This document shows positions 34,743 through 46,771 of a stretch of 64,000 nt of DNA, in pieces. This DNA comes from Wyeomyia smithii (Eukaryota > Arthropoda > Insecta > Diptera > Culicidae). The position numbers and the translations under genes are program-made. The stretch lies in the NCBI RefSeq assembly GCF_029784165.1, contig NC_073696.1, forward strand, positions 172,846,912 to 172,910,911, read 5' to 3'. The notes beneath the pieces are model-generated. The model was not told the DNA's origin and ran no database searches. It saw nothing but the letters and a program-made list of their open reading frames with translations. Position 1 is the stretch's first letter. Each line of letters begins with the position of its first letter.

Positions 34743-37245
34743 GAAAGCTTGAGCACCGATTTGCTGCAGAGTTTTGTTCGAAGTTGCATATCTGTTCTGT
34801 GGCCCACGTCTAGTCCAGAGGTGTACAAGTTGCATACCACAGCTGTACGGAACATCGTTGAGATATCTACGAACGATGACATCATCTTGACCCTAGCCGA
34901 TTACAATTTACCCGATTTACAATGGAACTGAGACGAGGATATCAACGGATATCAACCTTCGAATGCATCAACCGAGCAAGAGGAAACTCTCGTGGAAGCA
35001 AATGACTTGAGTCAAGTCAATTCATATGTGAACGCAAACGGTAGGCTGCTCTATCTGGCCTTCACATCGTATTATGACATTGTCGATCTCATAGAACCAG
35101 CCGTTCCCTTACTCAATATCGATGTTTACCATAGACCAATCATTCTAGAATTCGACGTCGAATCTCGCATATCCGACTGTCAACATTCCCCTGCTATTTT
35201 ACACTTTAAGAACTGTGATTTTATTCTCTTGGACGACCTTGTCAGCAGAGTAGACTGAAACCGGCTCATGAAAGGTGACTCAGTGGATGTTTCTACGAAA
35301 AACTCAATGAAATCTTTCGCAACCATGTCCCTCTCCGTCGATCTGCCTCCAATGGCACTGAGTGGAAGCTTTGGTGGAACATTGAACTTCGTACTCTACG
35401 CAATAAACTCCGCAAGGCCCGTAAGCAATACTTCAATCGAAAATCGGTACAGCTACTTGCAACCAGCTTCAAATATTATGTTGAGAGAACACACAGAACC
35501 CTTCGTTGTTCTGGAAATTCCTGCGTTCACAGAGAACATGCAACCGCATTCCTGCTACGGTTTCTCTAGATGGTACAACGGCAAACTCTCCCAGCGAGGT
35601 GACAAATCTGTTCGCTAAGTTTTTCCAGTCCGTTCATAACGCAAGCACCGCACTTCCTGTAGCACAGAAAGTTAATGGTAACGCGGAACATGACGTGAAT
35701 TTTCTTCCGCTGAGCTTCACACCAGACGACGTTGAAAAGGCATTAGCCAATCTCGATGCTACTGAGAGCCCTGGACCAGATGGCATCTCTCCGCTCTTCT
35801 TGAAATACTGCGCGCGCTCACTTTCGCTTCCGATTTCCTGCATATTCAATCGTTTTTGTTGGAGAAGTCTTCTCCTAGCCTTTGGAAAACTGCATCTATT
35901 ATAAGTCCGTTAATCGTATTAATGTCGAGAATCACCGAGCGATTTCACCTCTATGCTCTATCAGTAAGACCTTCGAAACGCTGGTTCATGGAGCACTGTA
36001 TGATGCTGTTCGACCCTCGATATCGGAGTTCCAACACGGATTTGTCCAGTGTCGCTCTACAACCACGAACTTGATGTGCTACACAAATACGTTGTTCCGA
36101 GAGATTGAACTACGCAATCAAATTGACTCCATCTACATTGATTTTGCGAAAGTGTTTGACACAGTACCACACCTTCGTGCCTGCGACAAACTAAGAGTGT
36201 TAAGTCTTCCTGATTGGCTGGTCAATTGGATCCGTTCTTATTAAACCAATCGATGCGCTTTAGTGAAGATACAGTCAACTTATTCCAAATCCTTTCCAAT
36301 CACGTCAGGTGTTCCACAAGGCAGCGTCCTGGGGCCGCTGATTTTCGTATTGTTCGTGAACGACTTGTGTTCTCGTATATCATCTTTCAAGCAGCTGTTT
36401 ATCAGGATTACAGGATTATCACTTCACGTTTTTTTGGCTCTCCAATACGATACAGATATTCTACTTCAATGGTGTGAAGAAAATGGAATGAGCATCAATG
36501 ACAGGAAATTCAAAATAATTCGATTCACTCGGCACTGTACCACAGTCAATCACCAGTACACCCTGAAATCAACCGCGTTGTAACGTGTCTCTTCCATCAC
36601 GGATCTAGGAGGGACACAAGATTCCAAACTGAGATTCAACAATCACGTAACACGTAACACTAATTTCATCAAAGACATATGCTGTTCTTGGATTTATCCG
36701 GTGACACGCTTGGCATTTTACGGATATCTATGTTTGAAGACAATGTACTGCACCCTTGGTTGTAGTCTTCTAGAATACGCTGCTTCTATTTGGGCTCCGT
36801 TTCATACATCGCTCGTTGTTGAAATTGAACGAATACAGAGGCTGTTTATAAGGCTGCACTACGCAAATTACCATGACGGGTCTCATCTTTCAGAATATAC
36901 AGCTCGCTGTGCACTAATCAACTTGGAAACACTAGGAACAAGACGACAAAGGTTACAGATAATGTTTATGTTCGACAATCTCGACGGGAACATCGACTGC
37001 CCGCAATTACTTTTGGAAATCCCTTTCTACGTTCCGTTCCGACGATTGAGAAGATCTCCCCACCTTGCTACTCCCGCATATAGAACTACGTACGGCCACA
37101 ACAATCCACTTAACGCCTGCCTTAGGGCCTTTGACGACGTTGGCGATCACTACGACGCATTTCCAAAAATGTTTTTAAATATAAAATTAAGATAAGGTAG
37201 TGTAGTCTGTACGATTCAATCGAAGACGAAACAATAAATAATAAT
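34743..37245 (+). pseudogene. Jockey element J2: endonuclease end, RT and 3' end, fourth segment
   Basis: Homologous to J1 from LADYNLPDLQWN onward but more decayed: stop at 34929, frameshifts and short deletions (e.g. near 35290, 35450, 35900, 36240, 36590). Motif A keeps its Asp (IDFAKVFDTV, about 36140). The sequence encoding the catalytic ADD of motif C is missing at about 36400, where J1 has FADDLKM. Ends in an ATAATAATAATA tail. Together with the earlier segments this is a near full-length host element for the nested pile. Confidence 0.8.
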
Positions 37246-37737
37246 AATAGCGCCTATTTTAATCAGTCGAAGAAAACAGGCCTTAAACTCCTGCAATTTG
37301 ATAAATATCGACAATTTCAATAATGGAAACGAAAACTTTGATTGTCTAGCTGTCTTATGAATATAAGAAATACCGTTAATCACAAAGAAATCTGTGAACA
37401 ATTGCATTTGAAACAAACCGACCTATATTGCAGCCATTCAGGAGCCACTTCGGGTGCTGAAAATAAAACGCCTGCAAAACAGATGGAAACTGCTTAAAAT
37501 AGGTTCGGGGTGATTGGAATAGTGTCCCTCGATTGGTAACTTTTATTGATTATTGTTAAAGTTTGTTAACTTAGTTTTACAATCTGAAAACAAACTCTAA
37601 CAGAGAAAACGATAGAGAACAGATTGATACACTACTGTTTGAGTTTCACCCAACACATCTCGAGTATTTCGTCTGTATACACGGGCGGTTCCTAAAGCTA
37701 CTTAGAATATGTTCCCTACCCTACATAAAGTTCTTTT
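37246..37737. other. No gene seen
   Basis: AT-rich spacer between the J2 tail and the SINE. Confidence 0.4.
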
Positions 37738-37925
37738 TACACAACGGCTTAACAAGCCATTCGTCGTAGGTTCGAGTCTCGACTTGGAAGAGACTGTTAG
37801 TGTCAGTAGGATCGTAACGCTAGCCCCGCAATTGTGTCCTGTACACTAACAAATGGCTGCGAAGTCTGTGTACAATAAACAGAAGGTCGAGTTCCGATAC
37901 GGAATGTAGCACCAAGGCTACGTAC
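37738..37925 (+). mobile_element. tRNA-derived SINE, copy 2
   Basis: Homologous to the minus-strand copy at 12443-12672: B box GGTTCGAGTCTC, then GTCAGTAGGATCGTA, GCTAGCCCCGCAATT and GGAATGTAGCACCAAGGCTA. The tRNA-like head is shorter (A-box half missing). Confidence 0.7.
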
Positions 37926-37929
37926 CATG

Positions 37930-38230
37930 CAAAAAACCAATCGTGTAATAAAAACCGCGTTATTTGGGAAAACGTCTTAAAAACCGCATTATTTGGAAAA
38001 ACGTCGTAAGAAATCGTGTAAAAAATAAACGTGTAGAAATGAAACTGTGTAAAAAACACCCTGCTATAGTCTGTTACCGTTACTGTTACTTACTGTAACT
38101 GTTTCACGCGAAGACGAAAAATCGTGCAAAAAACCGTGTAAAAAAACCGCGTTATTTGAGAAAACGACGTAAAAACAAATCGCGTTATTTGGAAAATCGT
38201 CGTAAAAAACCGTGTAAAACAGACTTTACT
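37930..38230. repeat. Degenerate CCGCGTTATTTGG / CGTGTAAAAAA repeats
   Basis: The words CGCGTTATTTGRGAAAACG and CGTGTAAAAAACC alternate about six times, ending ACAGACTTTACTGTAA. This resembles the subterminal repeats of TA-target MITEs such as that at 7171. No ORF. Confidence 0.4.
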
Positions 38231-38366
38231 GTAATAGATTGTACTGCATATTTGGTACCTACTGCATATTTGGTTTTTACAAGTTATTCTTTCATTTGAC
38301 TCGTATTGAAAAACTGATCAAATGGATCTTCGTCACAATGTCATCTCACGGCAGAATACATATAAT

Positions 38367-39230
38367 TAGGCTGACCAGACGTACCGTTCTGAACATGGCA
38401 ATACCGTTTTTCGACTGTTTTTAACCGTCCCGTCTATTTGCCATTTTGTGCCGGTTTCGGATACTCCTTGAAAAAACCTTAAATATAGCTTTGCATTGAA
38501 ATTTCCCTAAATGGAAAGTAAGTTTCCACGCAGCCAGGATTTTCTAATACTACTGACTTGAGTACGTTTTGTGCTTTCCTGACAGTATCGCACCACTGGA
38601 AGGACATCACCTATCGTGAATTGATGAAAAAGCCGCGACTGAAAGTTGATTTGTTAGTCAAAATCTCAATTATCATGTGACGAATTTTAGGAATTTCTTT
38701 GCAAAAAATCACACTCTTTAGTATCGGGCAAGTTCATCAAAGCAATGAATAATTCGTCCCCTTAATGCTAGAACTAGATAACTCGAAATTTGTCGATTTT
38801 GAGTTAAGTATAAGTATGCCATCGTATTTATCGCGTCGAGCTCTATAATATATCCAAAACTCGTTGAAAAACGATTACAAGAAATAAAGTTATTCATCAA
38901 TCAAAAAACTAGATATCTCAGCGAAAAACAAGCGTATTTTGTAATAAGCCTAAATAACTCGGTATTTTGTTGATTTTTTCGTTGCTATAACGGGCCTGAA
39001 ACGATATGGATGCATTTCATAAAATCTGAACCTTTAATAATTGCATTTGAATCTTCATCACCGGAATAGGTAAAATTTTCAAACTCGTTTTTCTCGAAAC
39101 GTCAATTTTCGAGTTATCTAGTTCTAGCATTAAGGGGACGAATTGTTTGTATGCTTTGGTTGGTGAAAATTTTCGAAAATCAATTTTGTCATGTGTCCCG
39201 TTTTCATCCCGAGAAAATCTGATCAGCCTA
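38367..39230. mobile_element. hAT-type non-autonomous element
   Basis: Ends TAGGCTGACCAGA and TCTGATCAGCCTA form TIRs (12 of 13 match) with an exact 8-bp duplication CATATAAT (38359-38366, 39231-39238). TAGG-type TIRs with 8-bp targets fit hAT. It carries a nested MITE and lies 45 bp from the USP8 exon 5 splice donor. Confidence 0.85.
38737..39163. mobile_element. MITE nested in the hAT element
   Basis: A 38-bp perfect inverted repeat (starting AATTCGTCCCCTTAATGCTA at 38751; mirrored ending 39144) with weaker similarity further out. Both arms continue with ACTCGAAA. No ORF. Confidence 0.65.
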
Positions 39231-39275
39231 CATATAATAAAACAGGAGAAAAAATAAAAAATAAAATGGACTTAC

Positions 39276-39489
39276 CACATTGCCTATTACTGGAGCGAAA
39301 TCGCGCTGCACAGTTATGGGCTTTGCTGAACGATCTATCTGCGGAATTTTTCGTTGCGGTATTTCTTCATCATCAGGTATCTCTCTTAAATGACGCTTGT
39401 GTTCATAAGCAATCTTCAACCTCTCTGTGCGTTCCTTTGCAAGAGCGTCCATCCGAGCACGTTCTAGTTCATCGCGTGTTTCTTTAATT
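39276..39489 (-). CDS. USP8: USP8 exon 5: last exon in the window
   Basis: 214 bp, acceptor TTGATGTTAG, donor GTAAGTCC at 39275. Encodes RIKETRDELERARMDAL, EIPDDEEIPQRKIPQIDR and DFAPVIGNV. The next exon is not visible anywhere in 1-39275. Confidence 0.8.
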
Positions 39490-42400
39490 CTAACATCAAA
39501 AGTGAAAGCCGGTTATATTTTAAGTTTGAAATGACAAAAAAGAAAAAAAAAACAGCTGTGGGTTTTGCACTAAAACTCTCTTTATGGAGAGTTCAAGTTG
39601 ACGTGATTAAGAGGCAAATACCAGATTGCTACATTACAACATTACAGTTTCGAAATTTAAACTTCCCAGTAGAAGTTCTAGCATTTAAGTTGAAAGAGAA
39701 TTCCTAATTAACTATTCATATTTACAAGTGTTATTGTATATCATTTTTATATATTTATAAACACCAGATTCCCAGTTCGAGGTCTGCGGAGCACTTGTTG
39801 CGTTATGTGCAGAAAAGTGAATATTAAAAACATGTTTTAGCTTGATCTTTTCGTACAATCTTTTGTACAGCAAGCATAGGGTTCACTGTTAAGATGTGAT
39901 TCTCACTACCTCTACGTTACGTCACCCTAACAAACTTTTAGTGTAATACCCTTCGCTGTCGTTTGTAGTTAAGTTTTAACATTGAAAAACTGCTTTTTAG
40001 GCCGCTAATACATTCTAAAACATACCTTTTGCGATTAGCTTCTTCTTCCAATTCAGCAGCTTCATCAACAGTAATACGCTCGCCCCATTCTTGTAGACTT
40101 TCATCGTTTTCATTGAGCTGCTGAACTTGTTCTCCCAAGCTAGCATTTTCAGAAATCTGCCGGTGCACAAAAAATCGAAACCAATTATAACGAAGTATAA
40201 TTTATTCTAGTACACGTACGTAATCTTTCTTCATATTTTCCATCTGCAACAACCGATGATAGACTTCAGTGAACTGATCGACCAACCGGAGCTTTTCTTC
40301 GCCATCGATCGCTTTTTTCGTCTCAGCGGAAATTTGCTCAAACTCCTTCATAGTTGTTTCCAATGCCAGATCGTTTTGAGCTGATTTATTTAAAAGTTTT
40401 TCCCGCTCGTCCAAAATTTCTTCAATAGGCTTTTTTTTCGCTTCGTAGGTATGCAAAGCAGCTGCTTTGCTATTTCGATCGATATGCGGACGATCAGGTT
40501 GGGACCCAAAGCTGTCATCCTTCATCCTAATGTCGCTTATATTGGGATATTCAATGTCCTCTGCAAGTATATGGTAAAATGAATTTCTTTTTTAATGGCT
40601 TAGTGATAAATTTTGAAGTAGAATACTTCTCTCAGGAAGTTCGGCTACATAGGGATGTGAAATGAAAATCTAAAACCGAAAAAAGTGAAAAATATGTCCA
40701 ATTTCAAATGCTAATAAATCGGTTAGTATTCGATGGATTTCCTTCGTTCTTGCAGCAATAGATTGGAAAATCTTCTAAGATTCTTCCCAATATAAGATAA
40801 TTGCAATTTTATTATTCACACTATTGTACTATTGAAAATGGTCAAGCCTTGTCAAAACGAAAAATTCGACCTCTGATTGGTCGTTATATGATTGCTTCCC
40901 AAGCACGGTCGACAGAATCATATACCTTGCAAGTGAAAACATACTATTTGGCCTATATAAGAGCCTGTTTCAGCCGAAGCCGCTCATAATAGTTCTAGAC
41001 AGCGACAACAGCAGTCGTCCTTCCTTAGCAGCAGCACTAGCCCTGTGGTTGGCCAATACGTCTCAGGAGCAGCGCGGTTCTTCTCAGCGTGTGTCGCCAG
41101 ACTTATATTATTCCCCCCGTGTTGGGGCAGCATGAAGATTGCCATCAGGAAATCCAATTTTGGAAATCAAAATGCCTTTTTCAAGGCAAATAAACAAGGT
41201 CATTGAAAGTTAATAATTTTTGACAACGCAAGCAAGATTTTGTGTTGGATCCTAGCAATTTAAATTTGTCGCACCCGTCTTATTTACTGAATGTGAAATA
41301 GCTTCCACAGTGCATGTTGTCCGTGTATCTTAATTCCTCCACTGTTAGGGCAGCTCAAAGGTTGTGATCAGCAACCCATTTTGAACCGCAAAATGCCTTT
41401 TTCAAGGCAAATAAACAAATAATTGAAGGTTAATAATTTTCTGGCGTCAACACAAGCAGACATTCTGTGCGGGATGCAATCAAATTCTGTTGTAGTTGTC
41501 TAATTTTTACTTTATTTAGTAAACCCCCCACTGTAGGGGCAGCGCAAAGGCTGCGATCAGCATAACCGACTTTGAATAGCAAACTGCCCTGTTAGACCGG
41601 ATTCACAAAGACAGTTAGTTCGACTATGCAGAGCTAATATGAAGTCGATGCAATCAATCAGCATTAACAGAATTTCGTCGTCTCCCAGCTGCCAAGTTGC
41701 AACATGATGCAACACGCAACAGCGAGCAAACGAAATCGCTTGATGTTACAAACCGCAATAAGATACGGGTTAAAACCGTTGCGTGTGTGAGAGCACTGTC
41801 GGTGTTTATTCGCTGGATACTAAAATCAAATGCGAATTGTGGAATAATTCCTTTAAAGAACATTAGGAAATGGTAAAACTGAACAGAAAGGCGTGGCCTA
41901 TTTCGTAGCGCCCTTCGGCTATAAAAGAGTGTTTCTGAGAAAACTAGCTACATTCATTAGTCGGAAGGTGAGCTGGATGGACCGTCCACAACGTTGACAG
42001 CAGTAGCAGCAGATATCAGCACTCAGCAATAACAGACAATAGCAGCGTAGACAATGTGAAAACACCTTTCTATTGTGTTGGCCGTGCGCATTGAGCCTCT
42101 GCCAGGCTAAACGCGAAAAGCGGCGCGAACCGATTCGCCCGGCCGTAGGTTAATCGGCTATCGGCGTAACACAGAGATGCAATCAGCGTCATATCTGATT
42201 TTAAATTAAACAACTAACTGTCCTTTTTAGGACAACGAAACAAATGAATTGAAGATTTAATATTTTCTTGCTCTGAGCTTTAACCAAAAGTTAACTATCT
42301 TAATTTGAAATCACATGTACATATCGCCAGTTGAATTCAATACTGGCACAACTCAAAATTTTGCAGTTTTGAGTTATTGATGGCAAACGATGCCAAATAC

Positions 42401-45400
42401 TGTCTGCCGGGGTGAGATTAAGCCACGGGGGTGAGATTGAGCCAAAACGGGAAATGTTTGTATGTTAAATTACTTGAGATTTACAAAACCTAATACCTTA
42501 AATTCAATACTTTATGAAACATGACATATTTATTCACAACTTAAAATGGAATATAGATAATATCAGTGAACTGTTTCGCTTAAAGAATGTTTCAAAGTAC
42601 AGGGTGAAAAACATGCGCAAATAACGTTATCCAAAAATGTCCCAGGAAAACCAACCCGATCAAAAAATCACAAGAACTTACTGCTCAGTTGGTACGTTAG
42701 GATGTCGTCTCCAATGTGTTGAGGAAATATTATGCATTGAACCTGTGCCGGCTCAGAAAATAATGTTTTCCAAACTGTACACTCTTCGAGCCCTTTTGGG
42801 GTGAGATTGTGCCAAGCTATATTGAACGGCACAGTGTGCGGAATTCACATTCACGACAAAATTATATCAGTATACATCAAAACACTTGCATTGTTTACAT
42901 AGGGTATGTTTTTTGTCCCCACAGCATAAGGTTTGTTGTCTAGCTATGGTATTCTTTGAAATAATGACTAAAAGCTTGAGAAGCTTACTGTTCTCAATTG
43001 TTATATAGAAATTTTCAATTATTGATATTACTTATGGAATGTAGCAAAATTTTGTACACCAATTCTATATAAACAGATGACTTTTAAGAAAAGAAGGAGG
43101 GTTGTGGGTACGTTTCCAGAGGTATTAAGATCTCCAATGGAATATACAGTTGTCAATGACACATAATAATTAAAACGAAAAGTCTTCTCAAACTTCATGT
43201 CCTAACGTTTCCCCTTTTTAGGCTACCTGGAGACGCCACTATGTGTATAGAGACTGTCTATAAGCCACGTTCTCACAACTAATTACTCTATGCATCAATT
43301 TGATCTAGCCATACATTTTTATATAATTCATATGGTGCATAGTTTCTGATCAACCCCCTAAAGCCCCTTAATAGTCCACGTTGTTTATGGTCGTCCCTAT
43401 ACTTACTGTTTTATCATGTTAGTCATGTGGATTATTCGTAGACACACTACTGTTCATTTAACAGGTATTAAATTCAACTTTTTGTTTTTGGCACAATCTC
43501 ACCCCATAGAAGGGGTGAGATTGAGCCAAAGTTCATGTATTTTTAGCAAAATTATAGTTTATTGTAACTCAACCATATTTGTTGTAGTTGATAACAAAAC
43601 ATTCTAGGATGCATTGGTGTATTTTGGATCGAATTCTTTGTTTAAATGTGTGCGTTAGAAGCTTAAGATCAAAAAAGCATCATTTTTTGGCACAATCTCA
43701 CCCCGGATGACGGTACTATAAAGTTTCATCTCACAAAGACTTGTTTCAAAATTCACAATATTTCCAGATATATAAGTAGATGTTCCTTTATTGCACAAAT
43801 CTAAAATACCCCTAAAAAGACCGAAAAATGAGGTTACAGTTCTTATAACTTGCTCATTACATGCACATGATATACCCAAACAAGTTCAATTAAAATGGGA
43901 AGTTTTATAGTGGGATTTTTCACGAAAATGAAAAAAGAAATTTTTGACGCAAATTTTCAAACGCGTTTTTTTCGAAACTCTGAATTTTGAGTTGTGCCAG
44001 TATTGAATTCAACTGACGATATACTCTGACTGTTGAAACTTGTTTGCGCCGCAAAAAGTTTGTACTTTTCCTGTTCAGTGAGGTCGTATTTATATGTGCA
44101 AACTGAAATTGAGTAGTACTTAAACTTCATTTGCACAGAATACTGCCAATGAGCGGTCAACATTTATTTACTAGGAAAAATGACTGACACGCAAGCAGCC
44201 GGGTTATCTCTCTTGTAAAAGTATTCTACTTCATCTTGCGGTCGTGGCTTTGCACACAACCCTCCTGTGATTTTATAAAATAAAAAATGATGAAAAAAAA
44301 TAAAATTATTTCTACAATAGGTACAACAATCAGCAAGGTTTGCAAAGAGACGGAAGCGCAAGTACCGTACCATAACAATGTGTAGGTGTAGATCAACAAC
44401 ATAATAATCGTATTTCACTAATCCATTCTTCTCAATAATAACAGTTACAAAAGTAATAAGTATTAAACAATCACAGGCAATATGATAAGTTTGAATAGAA
44501 GAGGCTAATAAAAACCATATTTGTTATTATTTATAGGTACCTATCTTTGTAAAAACCAAAACCGATTTCTTAAGTATAATTCTATCATTGATCGGCTTGT
44601 CGATTGTTTAAATTTTTTGAATGTTAATTTCCTCTTTTCGGGTTTCAATTGATTTTTTTCGGTGAGATTTATTAAAACAAAACAACTAAATAGTTTACGT
44701 TTCAGCTTACTAATTTTTCAGCCATCCTCAGAAAAACTATTTTTTCGTGTGCATCACCGTGTGGATCCCTCTAACTTCCACACGGTGATGCACACGAAAA
44801 AATAGTTTTTCTGAGGATGGCTGAAAAATTAGTAAGCTGAAACGTAAACTATTTAGTTGTTTTGTTTTAATAAATCTCACCGAAAAAAATCAATTGAAAC
44901 CCGAAAAGATTAAAGTTACGGTGATTCGAACCCGGAGAACAAAACGAATGTTAATTTCATAAAAACCTAGTTCTTCCATAACATTATTACTTTAGCAATC
45001 ATTACACGCCAGAGTTTCTTACTTATTGACTAATGTGTCCGTGGGCTCAAATTTCTACGGATTATTGGTAAGAATATAAACTCATACATAAACTTACCGA
45101 TACGGGTAGCATCACTAACTTCATTAAAAGGTGGTAGATAGCTAGGATTCATGCAATGCATCGGATAATGCAACTGGAATGTTTTGTAGCCTCCTTCTAG
45201 TTTTATCAGGGGTTTCATATAGTTAACATCCTGGTCCCACTGAAATTAATTGATATGTCAAATTGTTCCGTTAAGCAATTCATTATGAGCTACGTTATTT
45301 AAGATATCATTCAGCACCCACAGTGGCGAATCCTTGGCTGCAACACCAATGGTATTGAAATCCATTAAAACTATTTGCTCCTTAACCCTACGAGATTGCC

Positions 45401-46025
45401 ACAAAGGCTTTGATCGTTCGGGAAGTTTCTCATGGATTTTTCCTGCAGTCATTCCAGCCACTAGGAGCTGATCTGGCACATTTACAACATGATCGTACTT
45501 GATTCGAGACGATTCGAAATCCTTGTCCGAGCGGCAATCCATGATAAGCATGCTAATGTTATTATCAATAATCATTTGACACAGTTCTTTAGCATCAATT
45601 GAATGTTTAAACGATATTATGGTTGAAATGCTGTCATGCCGGTCACGAGCCTTATTAACTTCTCGTTCCCTTCCAGCATTGACATTTGCATATCTTCTTG
45701 ACAAGCTGTTCTTAAGTTTTTCCAGTTTATCGAATATCTGGTTAATGTGCGAATTAGTACAAACAATGCTCGAAATTTGGGTTTTCTTCTCTGGATATTC
45801 TTTATGCTTTTTTATTGTTTCCAAAAGGTTTAAAAATTTCATGTAGTACACATATGCTTGTTCTTCGTCTCGTTGTATATAATATCGGTCCGCTTGCTCC
45901 TTAAGCTTAGCTGCACCTGAACACAGTTGTAAAACTTTTTTTCCGCTAATACTTTTATTCAATTTATACAGTTCTTCCAAATCTTTCAAACTACTGCCGA
46001 GGTGTAGTGCCTTAACACAATCCAT
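39276..46025 (-). CDS. USP8: USP8/UBPY ubiquitin-specific protease, N-terminal half (five exons)
   Basis: Exons on the minus strand are 46025-45294, 45239-45098, 40560-40220, 40156-40026 and 39489-39276. All junctions are GT/AG and phases fit exactly (0, 1, 0, 2, 0), giving 520 residues without a stop. Order of domains: USP8 dimerisation/MIT-like helices (about 1-115), rhodanese-like domain (about 150-280, MLIMDCRSDKDFE, WDQDV.., LEGGYKTFQ, YPM), then a charged coiled-coil region (about 300-510). USP8 removes ubiquitin from endosomal receptors and ESCRT-0 (family knowledge). The C-terminal UCH protease domain with its Cys and His boxes is not found to the left, so it must lie beyond base 1 or in very diverged exons. 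Intron 2 (45097-40561) holds a 3.66-kb element and a large hairpin. Confidence 0.88.
40026..40156 (-). CDS. USP8: USP8 exon 4: coiled-coil continuation
   Basis: 131 bp, acceptor CACCGGCAG, donor GTATGT. Encodes EQVQQLNENDESLQEWGE and DEAAELEEEANRK. The intron to exon 3 is 63 bp. Confidence 0.8.
40220..40560 (-). CDS. USP8: USP8 exon 3: charged coiled-coil region
   Basis: 341 bp from acceptor TATACTTGCAG to donor GTACGT. Lysine/glutamate-rich heptads (ILDEREKLLNKSAQ, EFEQISAETKKAIDGEEKLR). The copy B element ends 54 bp upstream of this exon. Confidence 0.83.
40615..44270 (+). mobile_element. 3.66-kb non-autonomous element, copy B (Helentron/HINE-like)
   Basis: Uninterrupted copy of the element at 1646, with GAAGTAG... 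and ...CCTGTGA ends, each bordered by TTTT. Stem-loops at 41173, 41394 and 42219. By eye nearly identical to copy C. The octamer of the second promoter is mutated to ATGCGAAT. It lies in USP8 intron 2, its plus strand antisense to the gene, with its left end only 54 bp upstream of exon 3. Confidence 0.88.
44271..44632. other. Intronic sequence, no feature seen
   Basis: AT-rich part of USP8 intron 2 between the copy B element and the hairpin. Confidence 0.4.
44633..44909. repeat. Perfect 133-bp-arm inverted repeat (hairpin) in USP8 intron 2
   Basis: Arms 44633-44765 and 44777-44909 are reverse complements as far as I can check base by base, separated by an 11-nt loop TCCCTCTAACT. An RNA crossing it, such as the USP8 pre-mRNA, would fold into a long duplex. 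It could be a hairpin-RNA (endo-siRNA) locus or a very young foldback MITE. A tRNA-like B-box word (GGTTCGAATCAC on minus) lies just beyond, at 44923-44934. Confidence 0.9.
45098..45239 (-). CDS. USP8: USP8 exon 2: end of the rhodanese-like domain
   Basis: 142 bp between TTAATTTCAG and GTAAGTTTATG. Encodes WDQDVNYMKPLIKLEGGY and HYPMHCMNP. The preceding intron is only 54 bp. Confidence 0.85.
45294..46025 (-). CDS. USP8: USP8 exon 1 (coding): dimerisation domain and most of the rhodanese domain
   Basis: 244 codons from ATG (46023-46025, context ACAATGG) to GTAGCT at 45293. The helical region LGSSLKDLEELYKL..KEQADRYYIQRDEEQAYVYY matches the USP8 N-terminus. A possible 5' UTR acceptor, TTTTTAG, ends at 46115, implying a UTR exon 46114-46026. 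Confidence 0.88.
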
Positions 46026-46334
46026 TGTTCAAGTATATTTAGGTCTTCAGGGCGAAATTTCTCTTTAAAGAATTTCTGCTGGCGGATTTTGGGACTATAC
46101 CAAAATGGAAAACCCTAAAAAGTTAAGTTTTATCATATATTAAAATTTGATGCCTAACGTTTTCTTTAACAAACTCGATTAGCTCAAACACGGAAACGAT
46201 ATTTCGGCACTTTCATAGCTGACATCACAATTATGAAAACAAAACAAATGTTGATATTGGTTAACGCAAAATCAGAACTATTTTAAATTACAAAAGAAGT
46301 TTCAGTTGTCGAAAAAGTATCGATAATTTTACTA
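46026..46334 (-). promoter_or_regulatory. USP8: USP8 5' UTR and upstream region
   Basis: A spliced 5' UTR is suggested by the acceptor ending 46115 but the upstream donor is not clear. No TATA box is convincing. Mobile DNA starts at 46335, so the compact promoter must lie here or in the preceding repeats. Confidence 0.35.
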
Positions 46335-46445
46335 CACTGAATATAAATCGCACGCTCATCTCGAATGCCCTTTACCCTCTTTACATAAATATGAATGTCA
46401 ATCATTCTATCATGTCGACCCATATAGTTTTTATTGGAATATACA
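46335..46445. mobile_element. Left fragment of a TA-CACTGAAAATAAATCGCACGC MITE
   Basis: CACTGAATATAAATCGCACG after TA (46333-46334) matches the left end of the element at 49159. The sequence is cut at 46445 by the foldback element and continues at 49051 (ACGGTATTTTGACGTGTTTTG). Confidence 0.6.
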
Positions 46446-46771
46446 CGCTCATTATTTGTTACTCTAACGTGAGTTAGATATGACCCATTTTAGAAAAAAA
46501 GTGGAGGTACCCTAATTTGAGTACTTTTACGGTTACTCACTTCTGAGTAAGGGCGTCATACGTCAAAAACTGATTAGAATCTACTCTGTTTATGCAAACC
46601 AGGAATTAACGAAAATGAGTACAAGTTACCCAGTTTGCCTAAATTTGGAAACTTGATGATTTCTGGTTTTTGTAAATCTTACTCAATAAATAAAATAAAT
46701 TCAGAACAATCAAAATCATAGATTTATTTTTCATCGAAACATTATAAAAGTTTTAAATCATTCACGTGTCT

